The notes below the pieces were generated by a model, which worked only from the letters and a program-made list of their open reading frames with translations, had not been told where the DNA came from and did not search any database. A DNA stretch of 64,000 nt, taken from contig NC_090989.1 of the NCBI RefSeq assembly GCF_041146395.1, positions 216,784,843 through 216,848,842 of the forward strand. The letters run 5' to 3'. This document shows positions 39,487 through 58,620 of the stretch, piece after piece (position 1 is the stretch's first letter; each line of letters starts with the position of its first letter). The translations under genes and the position numbers were made by a program. Source of the DNA: Eulemur rufifrons (lineage: Eukaryota > Chordata > Mammalia > Primates > Lemuridae).

Positions 39487-40175
39487 ACGCCCCTCGCATC
39501 GAGTTCTGGATTCCTGCCATCCTGAACCCAGCCACGCTTCTGCCAGATCCGGTGCTAGCAACGCCTGAACATAGCTGCCTTGAGATCTTGGCCGAGACCC
39601 AGATGGACAGGAATGACCTGCAAGACCGTCCCCTTGCGAACAGCGACCTGACCTGGTTCACAGATGGGAGCAGCTTCGTCCGGGACGGACACAGGTATGC
39701 AGGGGCGGCTATAGTAGATGAGCAAGGCAGGCTTATCTGGGCCACGCGCCTTCCACAGGGGACCTCGGCCCAGAAGGCTGAACTGGTCGCATTGACAGAA
39801 GCCCTTCGCCGGGCCCAGGGGAAAAGGCTGACGGTGTATACTGACAGCCACTATGCCTACGGGACAGTGCACGTACACGGAGCCCTCTATAGAGAAAGGG
39901 GCTTCATTACAGCAGAAGGCAAAGAGATTAAGCACAAGCCAGAGATACTCCAACTACTAGAAGCCATCCTGTTACCCAAGGCAGTGGCTGTAGTCCATAC
40001 CCCGGGACACCAGAAGGGGGACTCCCTTGAGGCTAGGGGCAACCGGGCCGTGGATGCTGAGGCAAGAAGGGCTGCGGAGGGACCGGTACTAACCAATGTT
40101 CTGCACTTGAGCTTGCCACCCCCTGGGATGGAGAAGATGCCCCCCCCCAACCAAACTATTCCAGCACGGACATAA
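39487..40175 (+). pseudogene. pol: Provirus RNase H domain
   Basis: In a different frame from RT. After the end of a connection-like segment, an RNase H fold is open to 40175. The acidic residues are present: FTDGSS (Asp), QKAELVALTEAL (Glu), VYTDSHYA (Asp) and NRAVDAEARRA (Asp), plus the HTPGHQKGDS loop. Individually well preserved, but cut off from RT by the deletion and frameshift. Confidence 0.88.
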
Positions 40176-41718
<1,543 letters not shown>

Positions 41719-41722
<4 letters not shown>

Positions 41723-42096
41723 TGGGGACACCCGGAGCGAAGATGCTTGTGGTGACTGTTATAATCAAAACACTTATAGAGGCCGGGCGCGGTGGCTCAC
41801 GCCTGTAATCCTAGCACTCTGGGAGGCCGAGGCGGGTGGATTGCTCAAGGTCAGGAGTTCGAGACCAGCCTGAGCGAGACCCCGTCTCTACTAAAAATAG
41901 AAACACATTATATGGACACCTAAAAATCTATATAGAAAAAATTAGCCGGGCATAGTGGCGCATGCCTGTAGTCCCAGCTACTCGGGAGGCTGAGGCAGTA
42001 GGATCGCTTGAGCCCAGGAGTTTGAGGTTGCTGTGAGCTAAGCTGACGCCACGGCACTCACTCTAGCCTGGGCAACAAAGTGAGACTCTGTCTCAA

Positions 42097-42133
<37 letters not shown>

Positions 42134-42180
42134 ACTTATAGAGAAAATACTGACTGACCCAAATCCCACAATACCCCGAG
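41719..42180 (+). pseudogene. env: Provirus env start (signal-peptide-like stub)
   Basis: An ATG at 41719 overlaps the pol stop (ATGA), as env does in gammaretroviruses. It reads a short hydrophobic leader ([12 protein letters not shown]), is cut by an Alu at 41781-42128, then continues EKILTDPNP before losing similarity near 42160-42200, where the inverted segment begins. Confidence 0.6.
41781..42128 (+). mobile_element. Lemur-type Alu dimer at pol/env boundary
   Basis: Full-length with a long A tail, TSD aaaacacttataga (41767-41780 and 42129-42142). Confidence 0.95.
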
Positions 42181-42715
42181 ATGGGAAAAACCTTTAGCCT
42201 AATCTGTATTAGGGCCCTAAATTGTGAGCGCTGATAGAGAAACAGTCCCCAAGAGAGTCCTGAGGTCCACCGTCTGTCCTTTTTTCCTTCCTCTGTAAAT
42301 CTTATATGTATTAGGTTACAGTTACGGGCATATAGTCTTCGTGTGCATGGCCGGACAAAAGACATCTCGATAAAAAGGAGAGTTACCTGCCATTTGTTCT
42401 CTCCATCATTGGTGGTTACACACTCCCAGGCTGCACAGAAATGAGAAAGGACTCCCCCACACTTGTGTCTCATCCCTCCTGTTCTAAATCCAGGACACGC
42501 ATAAAACCCATTTATGCTCATGGACACTCGCCTTTGGTACTGCCTCCACTTTCCCCCTTCCCTGTCTTCTAGAGGGCTATTTTTTTTTTCTTTCCAAATT
42601 AAAGTATAGGTCTGGCCACCAAGTGTCTAGTGGGGCCGTTCCTGAAGTCGTGTTAAAGACTTCATGGGTTTCTGGACTACTGATCTCCCAGGTGAGGCTA
42701 TGGGGCATATGAACA
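42180..42715 (-). pseudogene. env: Inverted env surface-subunit fragment
   Basis: Read on the minus strand from 42715 down, opposite to gag-pol. It starts with an SU N-terminal segment (PHSLTWEISSPETHEV.., then TWWPDLYFNL), is interrupted around an A-run near 42580, then gives GFYACPG, a CGG..FCAAWECVTT cysteine block and RFTEEGKKDRRW..SGLSWGLFLY. Similarity fades near 42190. These are the spacings of a gammaretroviral SU. TM, the fusion peptide and the cytoplasmic tail are absent. The outer end abuts the TSD directly. Confidence 0.78.
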
Positions 42716-43180
42716 CTATATCTGGAAAACCCCCAGGATTCAACCATGAGACTCCTGGAATTGATTAATGAATATAGCAAAGTCTCAGGCTACAAAATTA
42801 ATATACACAAATCAGAGGCATTTATATATGCCAATAACAGTCAATCGGAAAACCAAATTAAAGACTCAATACTGCTCAAAATAGCAACAAAGAAAATAAA
42901 ATATCTAGGTATACACCTAACTAAAGAGGTAAAGGACCTCTATAAGGAAAACTATGAAACACTGAGAAAAGAAATAGCAGAACTTGCAAATAGATGGAAA
43001 AATATACCATGCTCGTGGATCGGAAGAATCAACATTGTTAAAATGTCTATACTACCCAAAGTGATCTACAGATTCAATTCGATCCCTATTAAATTACCAA
43101 CATCATTCTTCACAGATGTAGAGAAAATAATTATACACTTTGTATGGAATCAGAGAAGACCCTGTATAGCAAAAGCAATT
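42716..43180 (+). mobile_element. L1 ORF2 RT/thumb region, inverted 5' part, second half
   Basis: Continues ORF2 after the provirus: YLENP.DST, then [20 protein letters not shown] and [17 protein letters not shown], ending [12 protein letters not shown] at 43180. The first four bases (ctat, 42716-42719) are the second copy of the provirus TSD. Position 43180 is followed by the L1 TSD and then thymosin 3'UTR. Confidence 0.92.
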
Positions 43181-43194
43181 TTGAATCAAGTTTA
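43181..43194. repeat. L1 target-site duplication, right copy
   Basis: ttgaatcaagttta, a 14-bp exact match to 32426-32439. Confidence 0.9.
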
Positions 43195-43505
43195 AATGAT
43201 GGTGCTGCCCCTTTCACATCAAAGAATCGAGAACTACTGACAATGGAAGGCCACGCCTGCCTCTCCCATCTGCCTATCTGGCTGGCAGGGAAGGAAAAGA
43301 ACTTGCATGTTGGTGAAGGAAGAAGACTGGTGGGACGACAGTGAAATCTAGAGTAAAACCAAGCAGGCCCAAGGTTTCCTGCAGGCTGTAAAATGCAGTT
43401 TAATCAGAGTGCCATTTTTTTTGTTGTTGTTCAAATGATTTTAATTATTGGAATGCACAATTTTTTAATATGCAAATAAAAAGTTTTAAAATGTGAAAAA
43501 AAATT
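43195..43505 (+). pseudogene. TMSB4X (retrocopy): Thymosin beta-4 retrocopy, 3'UTR remainder and poly(A)
   Basis: Starts 'aatgatggtgctgcccc' directly after the second TSD copy and continues the thymosin beta-4 3'UTR: GCTGGCAGGGAAGG, then GTGAAATCTAGAGTAAAACC, and AATAAAAAG followed by a degenerate A tail near 43495-43505. It is collinear with the part ending at 32439, so about 10.7 kb of later insertions separate the two halves. Confidence 0.88.
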
Positions 43506-43820
43506 CTCACACCTCCTTGGAACCTGGGGTTTGGTGGAGTAAGCCGTGGGGATAATTTATCAGATTCCCACCTCCAGGCTTTTCTTATTTTGTGTATCAC
43601 TGATGATGAACAAGTTAAAAATATACCACTCTGACATATTAACTATTTTGAATTAAAAGCACTTAAAAACAGTAGGTGCAAGAAAATCATTCTGTCCTCC
43701 TTTCTATTTCTTAAAAGCAGGAGATGGAATTCCCATGTGAAAGATATCCTCCCCATACTAGAAGGGACCTAGGATTCTTACTAAGGACGGAAGTCAAGAG
43801 TGAGAGAATCCTGTACAGAC
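43506..43820. other. Unclassified
   Basis: Flank of the thymosin retrocopy; no gene seen. Confidence 0.4.
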
Positions 43821-44700
43821 CGTGTTAAAACAACTCTTCTTCTAAGCCTCCGTATCAGGGGTTCAAGACATCCCCGATACAGATAAGGTCCCCTGGCAGA
43901 ATGTGTTGCAAGAGATGAAAGAAACAGAGACACAGACACAGAAATAGTATTTAAAAGAGCAGGGAAATCAGGGGACCACTAGCACTCTGGTGCCAAGGTG
44001 GCAGTGACTGAAACCCAGCACTTGCTTTTTATTCTCTTTGCCATGCTGCAAAATACAATGATCTCGTGTGAAAAAATCATGGGATACAATGATCAAAGGT
44101 CTCAGGGATCCCCCCCAAAATCACAAGGTGTCCTAGCTAATTTCCTTCTCCTTTCTAGAAGGGAAAAATACATAATTCTTCAGTAGGTACAACCCTTTTG
44201 ATCAAGATAAAGTAATTTTATCCAAGCTCAAGCTATGTACATGGATATCAATCTTCTAAGTTCAGTAACTGTGACCCATTTGATCAAGGAATAAAGAAAC
44301 TACATACTTTCCACTGGAAGACTGGTTTTACATTAACTGAGGCATTGTGGAGAGAAAGGGAGAGAAGGAACTTGGCCCAACATTTTAACAATGGAAGCCC
44401 TAAGACCCTTCTCCCTGGCTGACATATTGCAATCTACCTCTACAGCCATGAGAAGTTTTCAGGTCAGGCTACTCCTCGGCTTTTCATGCCTGAGACCCCT
44501 TAGGCTCTGAGGTTGGAGCATGCTTTGCTGTACTCCCAGATCGCTGATATATGTCCCCCAACCAGGCAGTTAACATCTGCCCTTATTTCAGGCCTCTGCT
44601 CAGGCAATTCCTTCACCTCCTTTCCTCTCACAGCCTCCGACATAGCATCCCTAAGTACCAGTGGTCTTAATCCCATCACCTCCGCACATATTTGAGTTGG
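43821..44700 (-). mobile_element. Probable ERV LTR remnant
   Basis: In minus orientation 'gaataaaaagcaagtgctgg' gives a poly(A) signal with a TTTAAATA-like box upstream. The purine-rich 'agaaacagagacacagac' resembles betaretroviral-type LTRs. Limits uncertain. Confidence 0.45.
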
Positions 44701-44825
44701 TTTTTACAACTTACTATTCTTACTGTTACTAATATTATTCTTAATATGCTTTGTTCAATTCAGTATGTATAAGAAACTGACCTTGACTGCTTCTTTGGGT
44801 CTTCATTTCTGTTTGTTTGTTGGTT

Positions 44826-45126
44826 TGGTTTTCTTTTGTTTTGAAACAGGGTCTCACTCTGCTGCTGGGGCTAGAGTACAGGGGTATCATCACAGCACAA
44901 TGTAACATCAAACTCTTGGGCTCAAGCAATCCTCCTGCCTCAGCCTCCTGAGTAGCTGGAACTACAGGCGTGCACCACCATGCCCGGCTAATTTTTGTAT
45001 TTTTTCTAGAGACAGGATCTTGCTATGTTACCCAGCCTGGGTCTTGAACGCCTGGTCTCAAGCAATCCTCCCTCCTCAGCTTCCTAAAAGTGCTGCAATT
45101 ACATGAGTGAGCCACTGCACCTGACC
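44826..45126 (-). mobile_element. Alu dimer
   Basis: Older type: 'gaaacagggtctcactctgc' to 'gagccactgcacctgacc'. It may sit inside an LTR whose U5-like end 'caaataaacttgcatgc' follows at 45176. Confidence 0.85.
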
Positions 45127-45229
45127 TGGTCTTCATTTCTTTATGACGGCTCCTGTGCCATGTAAAACTTGTATCAAATAAACTTGCATGCTTTTCTCTT
45201 ATTGATCTGTCTTACGTCAATCTAATTCC

Positions 45230-46243
<1,014 letters not shown>

Positions 46244-47059
46244 CATACTAGTGTTAAGGAAATAAAACAGTGTTGCCAACAAAGACTCCTTCATACCAAT
46301 ATAGAGAGAACCTAACTTTTTTTTTCTTTTTTTTTTTTTTATTTTATTTTTTTCCGTGCTTCTCCATGGGTTGGAGAGAGAACCTAACTTTAACATCGGG
46401 TAAGCATTATCAGAGTTAAATACATGTAAGGTAGAAGGAAAGTGACTGCAAAGTCTGGACATAACGTTATACAAATTTATAGAGAAAAACAGAAGAGACA
46501 GTTAAAACTTCTTTCTCCTTGAGAGGTAAGAGGATGCACCTTGCACCACGCAAATCTTGCCAGGGACCCTTGAACTACTTCCGGAGGTTAAGTTTACAGT
46601 TCTAAGATTCAGCAGACCTGTATTTGCATTGCAGCAGAGGTAAAGCCTTTTATCAGGTTTATTAACTTTTCAAGGACACACCTAAAGAGGGGAGATGGGC
46701 AGGCAGCCGCTTTCCTCCTGGAAGAAAAGTTCCCCCACGGTAACCTTCCACCAGTCGCTGGAGTTACAGCATTGCAGACAGGGCCCTGCTCCCCAGGAGC
46801 TTACATTCTGCTACAACTTCAGGCCCTGGTTAGTGGTCTGGGAGGAGGACCGCTTCCTGTAGAGAGGTCAGGAAACGCTTCTCTAAAGAGGTGATCTTTG
46901 AGCTGTAATTTTGGAGCTTTAATAATGTTTAAAGAGCGAACGGAATGATTGACAATGGACGATCAACCTAGCGGTTGCCAAGGAACCAGAAAACGTCTCG
47001 TTTTATCATGGATTGTTATGAAAAGGAGGAAGGGTAAAGAAACCTTGAGGACTATTCAG
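46244..47059. other. RFK upstream region, unclassified
   Basis: No repeat or gene recognised. 'gagagaacctaacttt' occurs twice (46304 and 46375) around a T-rich run, which looks like a small retroposed insertion. Confidence 0.4.
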
Positions 47060-47577
47060 GAACGTTGCTTTCGCGGCTCTCAGGCTGAAAAAGGGGTTCC
47101 CACTACAACGCCCGTCACTTGGGACCCAAAAGAAGCCGGGGACCCAAGGACGCCCGACGCCGGACACTGGCTAGAGGCGGAGCCACAGCGGGGGTGGGGG
47201 GTTACGGAAGCCGAGAGGGTGCGGCGGAGGAAGTGTGCGCACGCCGGCAACGCCGGGGCAGCTTTTGGTTCCTCCCGCGCAGTCGGCCCTCCTCTGCGAA
47301 GCTCCCCGCCCACACCCGCAATTGCTTCTGTTGTTGCAGCCACTGCCCAAGCGGAGACGCAGCGTTTTACTCGTTTGGTAGCTTCTGTTGGGTCAGCGGC
47401 GTGAGGGAACACACCGCGGCGTGTCATCGGCGCTGCCCGGGCCCTAGTGCGCCCGGCCGGCCGGCAGAGCTCACGCCCCTGTTTCCTGGCTGGTCCGGGG
47501 GTCTGGGCACCACCTCGACGGCGGCTCCGCGGGACACGCAGACCGGGCCGCAGCCCGTACCCCAAGCGGACGGCGTC
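47060..47577 (+). promoter_or_regulatory. CpG-rich promoter / 5'UTR region of RFK
   Basis: From about 47.1 to 47.7 kb the sequence turns sharply G+C- and CpG-rich (gcggcggagg, cgccggcaacgccgg, gcccggccggccgg), unlike the AT-rich flanks. No TATA box lies at a suitable distance from the RFK ATG. This is a typical CpG-island housekeeping promoter. The long open frames read on both strands here are a product of the low stop-codon density and are not called as genes. The transcription start cannot be fixed from sequence alone. Confidence 0.75.
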
Positions 47578-52729
<5,152 letters not shown>

Positions 52730-54529
52730 TGAAAAATCATCTTATTTATTCATTCACTGTTTTTAGTATTTCATTGTTTATAACTGTCCGGTCTCATCTT
52801 GGTTATATTTTAAAAATCAAACATTTTCCTTCTGCTGTGATTAAACAGTACAATGTAGTTACCATATTGTGTTTCACCTGTTAAATTAAACCCATCATGT
52901 AATAGGACTGTAAAGATTCATTTAAAAATCAAGATTTTTAAATATGTTGATTAAAATATACCACTAAAAAGGTATTAAGTGTCTCATGATGGAAATGAAA
53001 TGTATATAAATGTAGGTAAAAAGCCAAGTCACTAGTTTGAGATTAGAACTATAATTCTCATGGTAAAATACCAGCATGTATGAACTTGTATATTATATAC
53101 CACTAAGCAGAGAAAGCTTATAAACATAAATACATTAAACAAAACCTTGATAGTTTGTTGTAAATCCAGGGGGAAAAATTCAGACTATTTTTGATATTTT
53201 GTGCATTAACATATTATTACAAATGTGAAATTTTGTTTTATTCATTCCCTTTGAAGTCACATCGTTGTGCCATCTTAATTTTTGTACAGGGCTGCCTCAA
53301 TTCTAAGTGGTCTATTTTTTTGTTTATATAGTAAGACAGTAAAATGAGTGTTTTTTGAATCTATAGATCTTGTTTTTGTGTTGGATAACACTTCTTTTTT
53401 TTTTTTTTTTTTTTTAAGTAGATATTTTTCTTCCTCAACATTTTTCTTGACTTTTTTTTTTTTTTTTTTCCTTTAAACAATTGCCAGTGTCAGTTTGATT
53501 TAGTATATCCCACTCTGCTGGGCATGGGAAGGGAAGCTGGGACAAGAGGATCACTTGAGGCCAGCCTGGGCAACATAGTTGAGACCCCTCTCTAAAAAAA
53601 CAGTTTTCAAAATTAAAACCCAGAATATTCTACTTAAAAGAGATGGCATCTGCTTATACCATCCTGTCCCTTCACTGTATGAACAATGATTAAGTGAATG
53701 TATGTATTGTATTTTAAAACAAACAAACAAAAAAGCCAGGCACAATGGCTCATGCTTATAATTCCAGCTAGTCGAGAGGCTGAGACAGGAGGATCACTTG
53801 AGGTTAGGAGTTTGAGATCAGCATGGACAACATAGCAAGACCCCATCTCTTAAAAAAACCAACTTCATCTTTAGGTTTCCTCAAAATTTACGTGAACACA
53901 TAGCTGTTCGTTTATATGTACCAATTTCTTGAACACAATGCTTGTTTCCTCCCTACCAAAACTAAAAGCCAGTAAAACTATGAAATAGAAAGTTATGTTC
54001 CAGGGCAAATCTAAGCTGTCATAGTTGTGTATGCACAATGTAATTTAATGTTAGTCCAAAGAGTGCTTGTAGCTTGAGGGAAAGGCATAAATAAGGTTTT
54101 AGTTAAATAATCTTAATGCTATGGATTTTTATTCCTACTATGATTTTTGGCCACTAAGTCTTTTTGTTTATATTGACAGAAAGTTAAAATCTTGGATATT
54201 TAGAAGTTTAAGATTACAGATTGGGTCCCCTCAGACAGCACATTGCATCACTGTTCACTTTAGCAACAGATTATTGGTAGTGATGGGTAGGGGGTAAGGG
54301 CAGAAGATGTAGGAGGTGACTTTAAAGATACTTCATAAATCACTTTTCCCTAATCTGTATAAATGAGTTAGAACTGATTTTAATAAAAATATAAAGTATA
54401 CAAAAACAAAGCCATTGGAGAAAAGGGAAGCATATAAATTCAGCTGAGTTGTGTTTTACTTTTTGGTGTATTAATTTGTGGTAAAGCATGCAGTTTGTGG
54501 CTTTCATTTCTGTATTAAAAATATTTCAA
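52730..54529 (+). other. RFK 3'UTR and downstream flank
   Basis: AT-rich sequence after the RFK stop. ATTAAA hexamers occur near 52841 and 52950, and an AATAAA occurs at about 54382. Any could end the transcript, and the true poly(A) site cannot be decided here. Weak Alu-derived fragments lie at about 53510-53600 and 53735-53860. No other gene is seen. Confidence 0.5.
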
Positions 54530-55205
<676 letters not shown>

Positions 55206-55651
55206 AATAAAAAAAAAAAAAAATTCAAAAATACAATTTTTAATGTTAGAAATCCTATACTTGAAGGAAGCCTCAATTATCAGTGGCTTTGTGAAGCAAA
55301 GTTAAAAACAAACTTGGAAAATGCAAAAATATTTGTGTTTGTTTTGCCTAACTAGCTTGCTGCTAATTGTTCTCTTTAAGTGTATGAACATTTTTTGATA
55401 TTGTCACATTTTGTTAAGTAGCAATTGCTTTTGAGAATCGGATAGTGTGTTCTTTAGGGGTTAATTGTGTCTACATTTTTCAAAGTTTTATATTATGTAT
55501 TATAAGAAGTTAGAGTAGTACCATTTTGATTAGTCTGAATGTTTTCAGGCCTTGAAATAAATCCTGAGTGATATTTTTTTCTTTCCCTGTCTCACTTTGA
55601 CTCTTTTATATGTTTCTAATTTGTTGGCTGATTGTTACTTTAAATGGGTTA
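55206..55651. other. Unclassified, possible distal RFK 3'UTR
   Basis: AT-rich with AATAAA near 55555 ('ccttgaaataaatcctg'). No gene seen. Confidence 0.4.
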
Positions 55652-55777
55652 AGGGCCAGGCGAGGTGGCTGACACCTGTAATCCTAGCACTTTGGGAGGA
55701 CCAGACAGGAAGATCATTTGAGATCAGGAATTGAAGATCAGCCTCAGCAATACAGTAAAAAAAAAAAAAAAAAAATT
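55652..55777 (+). mobile_element. Alu left monomer fragment
   Basis: 'gggccaggcgaggtggctga' to A run. Confidence 0.8.
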
Positions 55778-56539
55778 TAAATGTGTTAAATTGAATAGCA
55801 AGTTATAGGTGGCAGCAGTAAGGAGAACCTGGCTTGCAGTGGTAGTTCTACAACCACATGCCTTGCCTTCATGAGCCCATTTTTTATGCCTGCAGCACAG
55901 TGACTGAGGTTTATTTGGAGAGCATTCACAGGACATCAATACTCCAAAGTCCTGCTTTCTGAGACTGAGGGTTCCCATTATATTTATTAGTTATAAGAGC
56001 TAGAGGAGTATATAAGTAGGTCTGGGTTCTTTTGCATAACTCCTGCTCCAAAACAGTTCTGTAACCTTCATCATGCCTTTTGCCACCAACCCATAAGCCA
56101 TAACTTAGAACTTATTGGCCTTTCTCTGTTACATTCCTGTACTCTTTGACCATCCATCCCCAGAACTCTCATCTTCCTCAATTATGGAGGCTCATAAGCT
56201 TGCAGTTAGGGCTGGCCATGTCATGCAATTCTGATCAGGAAGATATAAGCTAAAATCTGCCCGGAATCTGCAGGCAGTTTTGCTTTCCTGGTAAAAGTGC
56301 TAGCCTTTTCCTGTTCCTCTCTTACTTGGAAAAGGGATGTGAGGCTGGTAAAAGAGATTCAATCTGGCCTTCAGAAATGGAGCTGAGAAATCTACCCTGC
56401 CAGAAGAGATGCCATCCTAATCAGGCCTGTGGTTCCTTCCAGCAGCTCCAGAGGCTGAGATGGGAGGATTGCTTGAACCCAGGAGTTCCAAGCTAGCCTG
56501 AGCAATGTTGTGAGACCCTGTCTCTTAAAATAAAGAGAT
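55778..56539. other. Unclassified with Alu scrap
   Basis: No gene seen; 56420-56535 is a decayed Alu piece. Confidence 0.4.
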
Positions 56540-56830
56540 GCATCATCAACAAAAGATAGCAGAAACAAATTGATTATAGAATATGCTCTACAGATATGGC
56601 ATATAGGGATTATCAGATAAAGAATTTAAAATGATTTTAATATGTGTAAAGAAATAAAAGAGATAAAATGGTAAAATAATAGAGTCGTATAAAAATTGGG
56701 CGGATTTGATAATTGTCCAAAATAGAATAGTGGTTAAAAAAATGAAATGAAAAATTCAATGGATGAGTTAAATACAGATGAGACAACAAAGAGAGTCAGT
56801 GAACTGTGAGACTTAAGTCTGACTGTGCTC
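56540..56830 (+). mobile_element. L1/HAL1 ORF1-type fragment
   Basis: 'atgaaaaattcaatggatga' and 'gagagtcagtgaactg' match the decayed ORF1 coiled-coil region in sense. Confidence 0.55.
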
Positions 56831-57307
56831 ATTTACCTATTGTCTATGAGCTCCAAATTCGCCGTCTATACTGTGTGATGTGCTTGTGACTACATTTCTT
56901 TGACAGTTGGCCTACTTTAGTCAGGTTGTAAATGAAGTAAGCCCAGGCTTGTTTCACAGGCAGTTCAGTAAGTCCTTGGACCTTCCCTGTGCTTATTTTC
57001 CCTGTGCCTGAGCGTATATTTGGAGTAAACATACTTGACTACTGTCTGAATTCCCACTTTGGTTCCTTGACTATTACAAGGACCAGGTAGAAGTTGGGTT
57101 AGTAAACCACCGGCTACCTCTCTAGGGAAACTGCAGAAGTCACCATCAGAAATCCTAAGGGATTAGCTGGTGTGGTGATACATGCCCTGTAGTACCAGCT
57201 ACTCAGGATGCTGAGATGGGAGTATCGCTTAAGACACAGCAAATTTCTAAAAATTGATATAAAGAATATATTGAACACAACACAATGGAAAAAGACATCA
57301 GTAAGGT

Positions 57308-57436
57308 TTATTTTTTGTTTTGTTTTAGAGACAGGCTCACCTGGGTTGGTCTCAAATGCCTGGCCTCAAGCAATCCTCTTATGTCAGCCTCCCAGAGTGC
57401 TAGGATCACAGGCATGAACCACTGTGCCCAGCTGAT
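57308..57436 (-). mobile_element. Alu fragment
   Basis: 'ttttagagacaggctcacc' to 'accactgtgcccagctg'. Confidence 0.7.
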
Positions 57437-57437
57437 A

Positions 57438-57800
57438 TTGTTACAGCAAAGCTGACCATGAACAAAGCGAATGGCACGAAAAGGGTGGAGAGAATCAAGT
57501 TTATTTATGCCGGTTGGCTCAGAGGTGGCTTGCCACCAAATTCTGAGCCCCGAACAGAAAGTGTAGCAGTCTTTTATACATTTCGTTTTAGGGAGGATGT
57601 AGGGCACAGTTACAATGTGGTTATCTTTAGTGGGGCAGGGTCTTGAGCGACCCCAGTTCTTTCTTCCTGTCTTATCTTACCAGGGCAGAAGTTGCTGCAA
57701 GCAGTTTACAGAGGCAAGAACAGCCACAGTTTAGCAGTTACATAGGGGCTTGTTCATGGGGAGGGGGTTTGCTTAGTGGAATTTTCCTTTTCTCTATCAA
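57438..57800 (-). mobile_element. Possible LTR
   Basis: In minus orientation, TATA-like 'atgtataaaagactgctac' is followed by 'cataaataaacttgattctc'. Limits and family unknown. Confidence 0.5.
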
Positions 57801-57829
57801 GATCAGTAAGGTGTAAAAATACAAAAAAA

Positions 57830-58210
57830 AATGTGACAATGTAAAGCTGTTTTGAAATGAATGATAATGAATATGTGACATACAAAAACTCGAGGGATGT
57901 GGCTAACATGAAAGATTTATAGCTATAAGTACACATATTAGACAAGAAAGATTGAGGATCAGTGATGGTCTAAGCTTGTATCTCACAAAGCTAGAAAAAC
58001 AGCAAAATTTAAAAAAATACATACTGTATGTGTTCGTGTAAGTTTCAAGAACGGGCAAAAGCCATTTACAGCAATAAGGTCAGAGGGGTTCTTGTGGATG
58101 GAATGACTTAGGAGAATCAAGAGGATGTTGGCAGTTTCTGTTTTACTGTTTTGTTTCTAAATCTGGTCAATAGTTATATAGTGCGCTCACTTTGAAAATT
58201 CATCAAGCTT
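57830..58210 (+). mobile_element. Old L1 fragments (ORF2 linker and 3'UTR)
   Basis: 'actcgagggatgtggctaac..atttatagctataagtacac' is decayed ORF2. 'gtttcaagaacgggcaaaag' is L1 3'UTR-like. Confidence 0.6.
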
Positions 58211-58458
58211 TATCCTTCTCTGGGCATAGACAAATAAGAAAAGTAAGTTTCTGTATAGCTCGGCTGTAACTATCATTTACACGGTCACAAGAATTACAGA
58301 ACCGAGTTTTTATGTAACAAAATACATTAATTGGAAGGATTAGGAAATAGGAAATATGCAGGAGCAGTGATAGAAGAGACGAGTTTGGAAAAGAACTACT
58401 CATCTTCCCTGAGTGAGAAGGAACAGATAGATCCCAGGCCTGGAGACACAAGAAGCAG

Positions 58459-58620
58459 CAGGGCTGGGTGGCTCACACCTGTAGTCCCAGCACTTTGGGA
58501 GGCCAAGGCGGGAGAATCGCTTGAGGCCAGAAGGTCAAGTTTACAGTGACCTATGATAGTGCCATTGCACTCTAGGCTGGGGGACAGAGCGAGACCCTGT
58601 CTTAAAAAAAAAGAAAGGAA
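58459..58620 (+). mobile_element. Alu monomer/partial
   Basis: 'cagggctgggtggctcacac' to 'gcgagaccctgtc' and A tail, then a (ggaca)n run. Confidence 0.8.
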
